Source of the DNA: G958295645 sp965242735
Lineage (GTDB): Bacteria > Gemmatimonadota > Gemmatimonadetes > Longimicrobiales > Gaopeijiaceae
Assembly (NCBI GenBank): GCA_965242735.1
Contig: OZ251497.1
Location: 496,001 to 560,000, forward strand
Direction of reading: 5' to 3'
Length of the DNA stretch: 64,000 nucleotides
The position numbers and the translations under genes were made by a program. Of the stretch, positions 29,014 to 37,700 are shown piece after piece. The notes beneath the pieces were generated by a model that saw only the letters and a program-made list of their open reading frames with translations, did no database searches and was not told the origin of the DNA. Position 1 is the first letter of the stretch. Every line of letters begins with the position of its first letter.

Positions 29014-30296
29014 TCGAAGGTCCCCTTGGAAAAGAAAACGGTCATGTTGATGGGACCCTGCCAATCTCGGACAAGGGGATGCCGGTGTCCTTGGACAATG
29101 TCGGTTTCCCCTTCGTTGTTCCTTGCGCAACAAATTACTTCTTCAGGATCGGCCCGGGACAATAACGCCGGAGAATGCGTTGCAAAAAGGATCTGAGCAG
29201 CGCCGGCAGTGGACGTGGCATCGTAGATGGCTTCGAGAGCCGAGAGATGCACACCGTTCTCCGGTTCGTCCAGCAGATATACTTGATGTTCTCTGGCCAT
29301 GTATGCCGCCAGCATGAGCGCAAGAAACCGAAGAGTGCCGTCGGAGACCATCCATGACGGAATCTCGACGCCAGTGCCGTATTTGAGCATCAGGTAGTGC
29401 GAACGATCTTCAGGGCGATACACGACGCGCACGTCTTCCAGGTCTTCCAGCTCCATCTGGACATGACTCAGCCATGCGTCATAAAGATCCCTGTCGTTCT
29501 CGAGTATGTCCTTCATAGTCCATGGCAATCTTGCACCACGCAACGCCAGCGGGTTCCTTTTGTTGTTGAATCGACTCGGCTCCCGCATCGCGCCGCTGTC
29601 CAAGAAGACTGAATTGACGCCGGAGGACAACAACGCGTACACGTATGTCGACACCGGAGAACGAGACTCGTCAAGAAACCTCAGGTGAGACACGGTCGGG
29701 TCAACAAGCGTTTGTCCAGCCATCATGCGAACAGGAGCGCGGCCTTGCGTCTCGTCCGGCATCCGCTCTTCGACCGCGATCTTGAGTCCGTCCAGGTCAC
29801 GTTCCAACACCAAGAGCGAGTCGTCCCGCCCGCCTTTGGCCAATATCGTCTTTGGCGGCCGAGGCGGCCTGGGAAACGAACGGCGAACGTTGCGCGAGAG
29901 CGCCGCTGCCGATCGGCCGGCAACCAACGTTCCCCGCTCGCAAACAACTCTCGGAACGCCCTCGACCTCGCGAACGGCGATCTCGTAGCGGTACGCGTGG
30001 AAACTCTCGCCGTCGGGGCGCAGGGGCCGCAGTTCCGAAGGAATCGCCACATCCAGGGCCAGCTCGAAACCCAGGTCTTCCGTCGGTCTGCCCCACACGA
30101 GGTCCTGGAAATTGTACGTTCGCTTTGCGACGGCCTCGTCCAGCCCGTCCCGGATGAAGTCCCCGACGAACGAGATCGCGTCGAACAGCGTGCTCTTGCC
30201 GCTGGCGTTGGGACCGACGAGGAGGTGAAATCGGTCGAGGGCCACGTCCACGTAGCGTAGACAGCGGTAGTTGAGCGCCTGGATGCGAGTGATCAC
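29010..30296 (-). CDS. AAA15/OLD-like ATPase, PARIS-like pair with downstream gene
   Basis: The 428-residue protein starts at GTG (GGAG upstream) with MITRIQALNYRCL, the typical beginning of RecF/OLD-like ATPases. Walker A is GPNASGKST (28-36), a signature-like segment is WMVSDGTLRFLALML, Walker B is VYLLDEPENGVH and the H-loop is FATHSPALL. Such AAA15 ATPases pair with a small TOPRIM or nuclease protein in PARIS, Gabija-like and related phage-sensing systems. Here the small partner follows with a four-base overlap. A trigger-effector role is inferred. Confidence 0.87.
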   Translation of the reverse strand: MITRIQALNYRCLRYVDVALDRFHLLVGPNASGKSTLFDAISFVGDFIRDGLDEAVAKRTYNFQDLVWGRPTEDLGFELALDVAIPSELRPLRPDGESFHAYRYEIAVREVEGVPRVVCERGTLVAGRSAAALSRNVRRSFPRPPRPPKTILAKGGRDDSLLVLERDLDGLKIAVEERMPDETQGRAPVRMMAGQTLVDPTVSHLRFLDESRSPVSTYVYALLSSGVNSVFLDSGAMREPSRFNNKRNPLALRGARLPWTMKDILENDRDLYDAWLSHVQMELEDLEDVRVVYRPEDRSHYLMLKYGTGVEIPSWMVSDGTLRFLALMLAAYMAREHQVYLLDEPENGVHLSALEAIYDATSTAGAAQILFATHSPALLSRADPEEVICCARNNEGETDIVQGHRHPLVRDWQGPINMTVFFSKGTFE

Positions 30297-30339
30297 GTCG
30301 TCGCTCCAGGCTCGCGGAGTACGCCGTCGGCATGACGGG

Positions 30340-30756
30340 CTAGCATGACCCAACCCACGGATTCAGCAGGTCGAGGCCCGTCTGCTCGAAGTCGGCGACG
30401 TTGCGGGTCACGATGGTCAGGCGGTGCCGCGACGCGGTAGCGGCGAGGAGGCCGTCCATCGCGGGCATCGGCCTGCACAGGCATCCGGTCAGCCTGCCCC
30501 ATTCCAGCACGACGGCCGCGTCCACGGGCAGGAGCCGCTCTCCGAACCAGGTGGCGAGGGTGGTCTCCATCCAGTGGGCGAGGTCGCGGCGACGCCGTCC
30601 GCTCAGATGCTCGGCGCCCCGGCGAAGCTCGCCCAGCGTCAGCACGCTCGCGAACAGACTCTCGGGGTCCGCCGCTCGAAACCACGACGCGACCTGGGGC
30701 GCCGGGCACGGCTTTCCGAGTTCCGCGATCGCGCACGTGTCGATCAGGTAGCCCAC
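30340..30756 (-). CDS. PIN-domain toxin (VapC-like ribonuclease)
   Basis: The 138-residue protein has the PIN acidic residues: D in YLIDTCAI (residue 6), E in TLGELRRGAE, D in MPAMDGLLAATA and a final D in VADFEQTG. The family cleaves RNA, usually tRNA or rRNA. The GTG start lies inside the antitoxin gene, 13 bases before that gene's stop, the usual antitoxin-toxin overlap. Regulation by the upstream operator is expected. Confidence 0.9.
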   Translation of the reverse strand: MGYLIDTCAIAELGKPCPAPQVASWFRAADPESLFASVLTLGELRRGAEHLSGRRRRDLAHWMETTLATWFGERLLPVDAAVVLEWGRLTGCLCRPMPAMDGLLAATASRHRLTIVTRNVADFEQTGLDLLNPWVGSC

Positions 30757-31022
30757 GGCGCCACCTCCGACAGGTCGACGTCTCGGGGGCCGGACTGGCT
30801 GCGCTCGAGGTCGATCTCGATTCCGGCCATGGGGGACGAGCGAATCACCTCGGCCAGCGACTGCCGCCGCGCTTCGTGCTGGCGGAACTCTTCGACCGAC
30901 AGCACGACCGCCGCGGGCCGCCCGTGCCTGGTGACGACCTGGGGGCCCTCGCTCGACGCGTCGCGCAACAGCTGGCTGAAGCGCGCCTTGGCGTCGTGAA
31001 CCGGCCACTGGGTCAATGGCAT
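30744..31022 (-). CDS. Phd/YefM-type antitoxin
   Basis: The 92-residue protein shows the Phd fold: WPVHDAKARFSQLLRDASSEGPQVVTRHGRPAAVVLSVEEF-like N-terminal DNA-binding part (given here in pieces: HDAKARFSQLL, QVVTRHGRPAAVV) and a C-terminal toxin-binding tail. It starts with ATG behind GAGGAGG. It probably represses its own promoter through the tandem TTATGACCA boxes at 31051-31068. Confidence 0.9.
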   Translation of the reverse strand: MPLTQWPVHDAKARFSQLLRDASSEGPQVVTRHGRPAAVVLSVEEFRQHEARRQSLAEVIRSSPMAGIEIDLERSQSGPRDVDLSEVAPWAT

Positions 31023-31050
31023 TGCCTCCTCTTCGAGCCCTTCTCGGCAC

Positions 31051-31098
31051 TTATGACCATTATGACCAAATATGCCGACGCGGCCCGGCGTCCGTCAA
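31051..31098 (-). promoter_or_regulatory. Promoter and tandem operator of the Phd/PIN pair
   Basis: On the minus strand: -35 TTGACG (31093-31098), 18-bp spacer, -10 CATATT (31069-31074), then two tandem 9-bp boxes that read TTATGACCA on the plus strand (31051-31059, 31060-31068). About 40 bases of this element recur almost unchanged at 34560-34607 before the ubiquitin-like operon. Confidence 0.75.
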
Positions 31099-31256
31099 GG
31101 GGAGACTGCTACCACCGCAATGCCATGGTGCCGCTCGCGAGGGCAGGCTGGTGCGGCTACGCGTACCTCGCTCCCCTTGGTTCGCCGATGAGCGCGCCGC
31201 CACCCCAAGAGAACCAAACGACGGCCCTACGGACCTGGTTCTCGAGGTGCAACCGA

Positions 31257-32231
31257 TCATTGCTGGTCGCCGACCACACGATACGGCCTTTCGGAGTTGC
31301 GTACCCTCGTAGCCGGAAGTTCTGCCTTTCCCACCAGCTTCTTCAAATAAGCCTGCATAACATGTCCGTTGGCTATTCTTGGGCCAACGATAATCTCGGA
31401 ATCCGACAACAACAACTGATCAAGTGACAGTCCTTTAACATATCGCCGTACGATCGTCTGTTCGCCGTCATATTCAATTGTCTCTTCTGACGGTCGGACA
31501 TTCAGTTGTCGCCATTCTTGTTCGTCTGAATAGGCCACATCTTTGAATAAGTAAGAATATCCTTCAAGAATATGTTGTACCATATCGCGCAACATCTTGC
31601 CGATATCCCTTTGATAATCAACATGAATGTCTTCAATCGTACGTTCTGCCGCTTCAAGCAATCTTACCAACTCCTCCGTGACTCGTCTGTCTTCTCTTCG
31701 CTCCTCACCAGACTTCCGATACCGTACTCGATACATCTCCACGCTCGTTGGCACAATAATGCAACACCCCTTTCCGTCGTCTCCGTAAAGCCGCCACCAG
31801 ACAAGATTATCTCCGACCGTCTTTCCGCTAGTGAAGCAACAGCCGTATGTATTGCAAGTGCTCACTCGGGTGTCACCATTGCCGTATCGTTGCATTAAGG
31901 TAGACGTGTTGGCAATCTCTGTCCATCTCTTCGGCATGGCTAGTCCTTCTGCTGGGTCATTCGTCGTTTCCAAGTTATACAGACGGAATTTTGGCTTCTC
32001 TTCTGTCAACATGGTTACCGCGTTCTTCCATGTCGTATAGTGTGCCAATATACCAAAATCACTTGCCCATTGATCGTCGTAATATTTCACTGCTCGAATA
32101 TGTTGTAGGATCTTCTCTTCAATCGTTCCATAAAGTGTCTCGTCCGCCATGTCGCGCGATTTCTTGAGCCTCCGAATGTCGCGTGGAATGTCACGAACAT
32201 GCGTGATCAGTTTACCCAGTCCGCTGTCCAT
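31257..32231 (-). CDS. DUF2971-family protein, last gene of the ubiquitin-like operon
   Basis: The 324-residue protein has the DUF2971 signature: HYTTWKNAVTML, a strand with NDPAEG, then NLVWWRLYGDDGKGCCI, where the family has a Trp-rich HY/WxxY..GxG segment. Its function is unknown; the family is frequent in defence islands. It starts two bases after the E1 stop, so it is co-translated with the ubiquitin-like genes and may be their effector or target (inference). Composition is near 47% GC in sampled lines, far below the genome average. RNA-level or ADP-ribosyl activity cannot be claimed from sequence. Confidence 0.75.
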   Translation of the reverse strand: MDSGLGKLITHVRDIPRDIRRLKKSRDMADETLYGTIEEKILQHIRAVKYYDDQWASDFGILAHYTTWKNAVTMLTEEKPKFRLYNLETTNDPAEGLAMPKRWTEIANTSTLMQRYGNGDTRVSTCNTYGCCFTSGKTVGDNLVWWRLYGDDGKGCCIIVPTSVEMYRVRYRKSGEERREDRRVTEELVRLLEAAERTIEDIHVDYQRDIGKMLRDMVQHILEGYSYLFKDVAYSDEQEWRQLNVRPSEETIEYDGEQTIVRRYVKGLSLDQLLLSDSEIIVGPRIANGHVMQAYLKKLVGKAELPATRVRNSERPYRVVGDQQ

Positions 32232-32232
32232 T

Positions 32233-33693
32233 CTAGCGATCCATTCTCTGTTTCAGATTGTTCCATTGTTGCGTAATCATGTATCGGAATCCTTGTTTGC
32301 GTTGAGCGATAATTGGAATGTATGCTATGGCATCGGCTGTGTCGCCCTTCCATTGTTCTTGATGTATAGTGCAGTTGTGACGACATGAGTTCTGTGTGGC
32401 CTTTGCTCGCCCCGTCACCAGGTTTCTTTCCAGGGCTTTCTGTTCAGGCCACCACGAATCGGACACCAGCATCCGAACAATCATATTCAGCATTTCGCTG
32501 GCAACGGCCAAGCTGACATTGAACACGTTTTGGTCGCCATTCCGCTCGCTGTTGGCACGAATGTATGATGGTCTGGTCCAAGAACCGTCGAGTTCCATCA
32601 TTACGTCGCTGGATGTATATTGTTGCTTGCATCGCATGCATTCATTGTATGGATTGACGACATGTGATTTCCATCGAGCCGCATACATGTTGCCGGTCTT
32701 TGCATTGGTGCGGATTTCCACGCCTCCGTCGACAACGGGTATGCCGTCGCGATACGCGATTCTGTTCAGCACGTCGCGAGCTATCGGAGCATCGACGCAG
32801 CTCACCAAAATGTCGCAGTCCCTGGCTTCCCGATACGCCCTAGGTGTCTGCAATGGCATCGGGAAGCTGGCGACCGCAATCTTACGAGCGGATGCGCCCT
32901 TGCGTACGGCCCGTTTCGCAACATCGGTCTTCCGCTTGCCCACGTCCCTGGCGCCGGCGTTGATCAAGCGGTCCAAATTGTGCTCCTCCACCGTGTCGGG
33001 ATCGATCAGTACGACATCTCGGATGCCGATCCGCGCCAAGCCTTCGGCGACGACGCTCCCGACGCTGCCGAGCCCCACGATTCCTATCCGCACGGCCTCG
33101 ATGCAGGTCTGCTTGGCGTCGCCCCAGCTCTGGACCGTCCGCCGCTGTCTGTCGCTTCGTTTCCGGCGCCGTGAGGGCTGTTGCCATATGACGAGGCGGC
33201 TTCGCTCGACCACTCGCACCTTCCTGCTCATCAGACAGCTTCGACGGGGGGCGTCGCCTTTCCAGATGCGGGCGCTCCAGTGGCCATCGGTGCCGACGGT
33301 CATCCCGAGCAAAGGACGGCCGGTCGTTCTCGCGACGTCTGCTATCCGATCTCGTTCGGCTCGGACGTCTGGATCGCTCATGTCTTGCCATCCCCTGGCA
33401 GGGTGACTGTGCATGAACGCCAGACCTTGCCTCTTCCGCACGGCGCCTCTCGTCGCGCGTGCCAAGTACCGTCCACTAAAGCTGACGTTTCCCTGTGGCA
33501 AAAGCGTTCGGTCGCCCGCTTCGGGGAGGACAATACCTGTGACGATGGACGTTTGTCGCTGCATTCCCGTACTAGGATACCAGAAAGCAAAACACAGATC
33601 TTCTTGCATAATGCCGTTGGCGTAATGTTGGAGCAAGTGCTCGCAAGCAATCTGGTTGATCTTGTCAGAAAGGACAACCTCATGCCAGCGCAT
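32233..33693 (-). CDS. JAB peptidase - E1-like (ThiF) activating enzyme fusion
   Basis: The 486-residue protein joins two functions of a ubiquitin-like cycle. Residues 1-150 are a JAB/JAMM metalloprotease: HSHP (95-98), S106 and D109 form the HxH...SxxD zinc site, with E31 as the likely catalytic Glu. Residues about 195-460 are a ThiF/E1 adenylation domain: GLGSVGS (207-213), acidic ribose ligand in LIDPD (231), NLDR (239-242) and two Cys pairs (352/355 and 437/441) for structural zinc. I set the start at ATG 33693 because GGGAG lies nine bases before it; an upstream GTG (33735) and ATG (33723) also exist. It follows the E2-like gene by 26 bases. Confidence 0.87.
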   Translation of the reverse strand: MRWHEVVLSDKINQIACEHLLQHYANGIMQEDLCFAFWYPSTGMQRQTSIVTGIVLPEAGDRTLLPQGNVSFSGRYLARATRGAVRKRQGLAFMHSHPARGWQDMSDPDVRAERDRIADVARTTGRPLLGMTVGTDGHWSARIWKGDAPRRSCLMSRKVRVVERSRLVIWQQPSRRRKRSDRQRRTVQSWGDAKQTCIEAVRIGIVGLGSVGSVVAEGLARIGIRDVVLIDPDTVEEHNLDRLINAGARDVGKRKTDVAKRAVRKGASARKIAVASFPMPLQTPRAYREARDCDILVSCVDAPIARDVLNRIAYRDGIPVVDGGVEIRTNAKTGNMYAARWKSHVVNPYNECMRCKQQYTSSDVMMELDGSWTRPSYIRANSERNGDQNVFNVSLAVASEMLNMIVRMLVSDSWWPEQKALERNLVTGRAKATQNSCRHNCTIHQEQWKGDTADAIAYIPIIAQRKQGFRYMITQQWNNLKQRMDR

Positions 33694-33719
33694 AGATATA
33701 TTCTCCCAACTCGCGATCG

Positions 33720-34109
33720 TCATATATGTTTCCACACGCGGGCGACGTGTTCCATATAGGCCTTCATGTCCTTACGCGGCAGCTTGTCCCAAAAGAGACC
33801 AGGCGGTCGGCTCAAGGCCACCCAAGTATGGCCGTCGAAGGAGTTCAACCCATGATTGGGGCCATCTCGGGTGTCGGTGATGGGAGGACTGATGAAGATC
33901 CAATGCGGAGGCAGCTCCGGATACCCTAGCGCTTCACCCTGAGTGGAGATGCCTATTTTGTACTTCTCGCCACCGAAACGGCCATTGCGAACGTGGTAGT
34001 CGAATACTGCAATGGCATGGCGCTCGCCGGAAACCTCGCCGTCAGCAAGTGTGACAGAATACCCTAGTGCGGCAAGCTCGTCGCGTATTCTCTGATGAGA
34101 TGGCGGCAC
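33720..34109 (-). CDS. E2-like (Prok-E2_E type) protein without cysteine
   Basis: The 129-residue protein resembles bacterial E2/RWD-like proteins: a strand-rich core with YPELPPHWIFISPPI, matching the YPxxPP turn of E2 folds, then HTWVALSR. No cysteine occurs in the whole protein, so it cannot form the thioester used by canonical E2 enzymes. Some bacterial E2 families described with multiubiquitin proteins also lack the Cys (from memory). It starts at GTG, eight bases after the Ub-like stop. A scaffold, substrate-binding or non-thioester role is inferred. Confidence 0.72.
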   Translation of the reverse strand: MPPSHQRIRDELAALGYSVTLADGEVSGERHAIAVFDYHVRNGRFGGEKYKIGISTQGEALGYPELPPHWIFISPPITDTRDGPNHGLNSFDGHTWVALSRPPGLFWDKLPRKDMKAYMEHVARVWKHI

Positions 34110-34117
34110 GGAATCAA

Positions 34118-34432
34118 CTACGACCGCGCCCCGGCGGCCACGGGTGTCGGGGCGGCAGGCACCGCCATGAATTCCTCCGATTCGACGACAATGATTTCGT
34201 CGTCCGGTCCGTGGTCGCCTTCCCGTTCGACCCGCTCGATCACATATTCCTCAACGAGACCGGAAATCGCGCCAGCTGAGCTGGCACTCTTCAGGATCTC
34301 CCGAACGGTGACCCGCTCAGCGACGTGAATCTCGGCCCCGTTCACAATGATCGAGACGAGCTCGGACTCCGACGACTCGTCGACGTTCGCCACCGGGCGT
34401 GCGTTGCTGTCGTCGCCTGGCGCTCTGTTCAT
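34118..34432 (-). CDS. Ubiquitin-like (multiubiquitin-domain type) protein
   Basis: The 104-residue protein contains one beta-grasp domain: LVSIIVNGAEIHV, a helix VTVREILKSA, then EEYVIERV, a DDEIIVVES turn and EEFMAVP. This order matches the multiubiquitin family, which pairs with E2-like, E1 and JAB proteins. About 25 acidic/Ser-rich residues precede the fold. The C-terminus ends AAGARS, with no terminal Gly-Gly, so processing by the JAB domain would be needed if it is conjugated. It starts with ATG behind a strong AAGGAGG and heads the four-gene operon with two promoters upstream. Confidence 0.8.
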   Translation of the reverse strand: MNRAPGDDSNARPVANVDESSESELVSIIVNGAEIHVAERVTVREILKSASSAGAISGLVEEYVIERVEREGDHGPDDEIIVVESEEFMAVPAAPTPVAAGARS

Positions 34433-34465
34433 GCTTCACCTCCTTATGGAATCTTCGGTGCCGTC

Positions 34466-34529
34466 CGCATGCTCTCGGCAGAAACGCATGCTCTCGACAA
34501 AAAGTAGCGACTTGACCTTCCGGCGTCAA
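34466..34529 (-). promoter_or_regulatory. Proximal promoter of the ubiquitin-like operon with direct repeats
   Basis: On the minus strand: TTGACG (34524-34529), 17-bp spacer, TACTTT (34501-34506). Just downstream, a 12-bp element reading CGCATGCTCTCG on the plus strand occurs twice (34466-34477 and 34485-34496) with 19-bp period, a likely operator placed after the start site. Confidence 0.65.
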
Positions 34530-34559
34530 GAGAATGGTCCGAGATGTCCTGCCGACGCA

Positions 34560-34607
34560 CGATGACCATTGTGACCAAAATATGCCGACGCGGCCCGGCC
34601 TCCGTCA
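34560..34607 (-). promoter_or_regulatory. Distal promoter of the ubiquitin-like operon, copy of the Phd/PIN promoter
   Basis: On the minus strand: TTGACG (34602-34607), 18-bp spacer, CATATT (34578-34583), then degenerate tandem boxes (GATGACCAT, TGTGACCAA on the plus strand). It is almost identical to 31051-31098, including the spacer sequence. Confidence 0.7.
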
Positions 34608-34706
34608 AGGGAGCCTGCCAGCACGGTACGCCCGGCGCGCGTCAAAGGAGGGCAGCGCGGTCGGGCGGCGTGAGCCGAGGCGGAGAAGGCTCGCGGCACG
34701 GGCCGC

Positions 34707-37700
34707 CTACAGCAACGTCGGCTGCCGCACGCTCGGAACCCGGGTTCGGGCGGCGAGGTGGTTCTGGATGTACTCCAGGATTGCGCGCTCGTCGGACTGG
34801 GCGGGGGCCAGCTCGATGAGGGCCTGCACGACCTTGGCGAACAGCTCGTGGCGCCAGAGGCCGCGGCGCTCCAGGTAGGCGTTGACGCGGGACTGGTCGC
34901 CGGTCTTCCAGAGCTGCATGAGCTTGTGCACGCAGTCGATCAGGGGCGGGGGGGCGCCGTTGGACGAGGGTTCGCCCAGGGTCTTGGAGCGGCGGCGGTG
35001 CCAGGGCTTGAGTCGGGCTTCGTTGCCGGAGGCGGCCGGGGAGCCGGCGGCAGGGGAGTCGGGATCGTCCGCTTCGCTCTGGGCGCCGCCGCGGCTTCCG
35101 CCACGGGCCAGGACGTCGTGGCGGCCGGCCAGGTCGGCGTCCGACAGGTTGCAGGAGATCGCGTAGAGGATGCACGCGCCCGACGGCGCCGGGTCGAGGC
35201 CGAAGTCGCTGCGGTGCAGGAGGTAGTAGGTGGTCGTGTCGTCGAGGTCCTGCACGGGGGCGTCGTCTTCGCCGAGCAGCTGCTTGACGACGAAGCCCAC
35301 GACGATGCGGCGCACGTGGCGCAGGAAGTCGGCGACGGTCAGCCGCTCGTTGGGCGTGTCGGTCACCTTGACGACGGGATGCTTGCTGAAGGCTTCCAGC
35401 GCGGGACCGGTGGCGGCCCAGACGAAGTCGGGCCCGCGGATGCCGGCGTCCCACAGCGGGTGGAGGCGGGCGTTGATGTTCTCCTTCATCTGGCGCAGCA
35501 CGCGGCCGTCCCAGCCGGGATGGGCGGTGCGCGCGCGCTTCCTGCACACCAGCCAGATCGACGAAGACAGGGCGGCCGACGAAAGCGACCGCTGCCGGTT
35601 CTGCATCTCGGTTTGGATCGGCCACGAACCCACGACCACGAATCCGGCGCGGACGAGGGCCGAGACCAGCGTCTCCCAGGCGTCCGGCTGCTTGTTGGCG
35701 AACACGACCACGAGTCTGCCGTCGTCCCGCAGAGCTTCCCAGAAGCGCTTGAAGGCCCGCGCCATGCCGTCCTCGTAGTTCTGCTTCGATGCCGCACGGT
35801 CGCCGGCGAAGCGAGCCGCGTCGTCGATCAGCTCGCCGTCCTGAGACTGCGTGTTCCACTTGGGGCCGAGCGGTTCGGCGAACGCCTCGTCCGTCTCGGG
35901 AGAGAGACCGTGCAGCGCGCGGCGAAGCCACACGTGGAAGAAGTCCATCAAGTCAGAGTACGGGATGGCGTCGTAGTACGGCGGATCGGTGCAGATGACG
36001 TCGAACGGGCCGGGCAGCGGCGCCATGGCGGACTGGCGCAGCACTTGGGGCATTGGGGCGGCGGCGGTGGCGTCGTCCAGGTGTTCGGCGACGCGGGCGA
36101 GCCATTGGGTCATGGCATCGAGGCTGCCGGTCGTTGTAGACAACGGATTGACTTCGCAGTAGTCCCAGACCATTGGCAACGCAAAGCGGGCGAAAGTGTT
36201 ACGTAGTTTCTCTCCGCTATTGTGCCAGGAACATAGCGAGCTACTGTAGTCGGTGAACTTGCTGAACGCGAGCGAAAGAAGCGCGGTCAGGGCTTCGCGC
36301 CACTCCGGCGGGTAACGGTCCGCCATTTCGTCGGATGCACGCCGGACTTCTTGGACCAGCGTGCCCAGGACCAGCAGCTGGCGGTTGGTGAAGAGCTTGC
36401 GCCAGGTGTCGAAGCCGTAGCGGGTCGTCCGGATTCCCAGGCTGCCTGCGCTTGGCGTTGATTCGTCTGGAAGGCCGAAGGGCACGGTGGCGTAGAGCGA
36501 GTCCAGCACCGCCTCGTCGACTTGCGCCGCATCCCGTTCCTCCGGCGTCGGCGCTCGGTACTCCTTGCCGTTATGGCCGTCCACGACGACGGCCGTCAAT
36601 CGTTCTCCGATTCGTCCAGCCCGTCCGGCGACGCGGAGATCGGACATCGTGGCGATGACGCCGCAACGCGGGCACATGACGCCGCTGCTCGACATCGTGC
36701 CCGCACCAAGTTCCCGATCGTGCGTGCGCTTCTGGGCGGCCGTACCCTCGCCCGTTGGCACATCCTTCTCGACCCCCAAGACAAGACCGTCCTCGTCCGA
36801 CTTGATGGTCAGCCGGATGCGCTTGTCTCCCTTCTTGCACAGCCAGCGCGTCTTGAGCAGCGGCACTTCCGACCTGCACGCCGCGCACCGCGTCGTCCGC
36901 GCCCACAAGTAGGCGACGCTCGGCTTCGCGACCCAGCGCGGGTTGTCTTCGTCCTCCAGATAGAGGGAATCGAACTCGGCGTTCAGCGCGTCGGGCGACA
37001 CGAGCCCCTCGTCGTCGGGCTCTAGAAGCTGTGGCGGCCGGACCTCGTAGTGCTTCTCCGGCCGGAGATAGGCGCGCCGCCGTCCCTTCTTGCGGACAGG
37101 CTCGAACTCCGCGTACGTCGGATAAGCGGACGCCAGTCGCTGCCGCGCCCGTGCAAGCACCCGATCGCCCCAAGCCCGCAGGTGCCAAGCAAAGCTCACC
37201 GGCATGTCCGGCGACAGGTCCTCTGCCGACGCCAGAAAACGGCTGGAGCCGGCCTCTCCATGGCCCAACGCCGCGAGTCCTTTCCGCAACGCCGCCGGCG
37301 TCTTCATCCCCAGCCCCCTCACGAACTTCTCCGCAAAGCCGCGCTCGCGAAGGGCAAACGCCGGAAATGCCCGCCGCTCCCCGCCAATCAGCCGCGGATA
37401 GTGGAGCGTGCACCGCAAGACAAACCACGCCACCGGGCTGAGGTCGGACGCCACTGTCTCGCATCCCAGCCGCATCGCCTCCAGGGGAATCGCCCCGCCC
37501 CCCGCAAACGGATCAAGCACCCTCGGCGCCCGTCCCTCAAACGTCTCCTCGACCTCCCGCCGGTACAGCTCCAGCCGCCCCAACGTCTCCCCGTCGGACT
37601 CGACCCGCCCCTCGCGCCCCCACCGAAAGATGCCGTCCCGAGTCTCTTCCTTCGTCTTGCCGGCCGCGTTGGCGACCTCGACGACCGTCCCCGCCATGTG

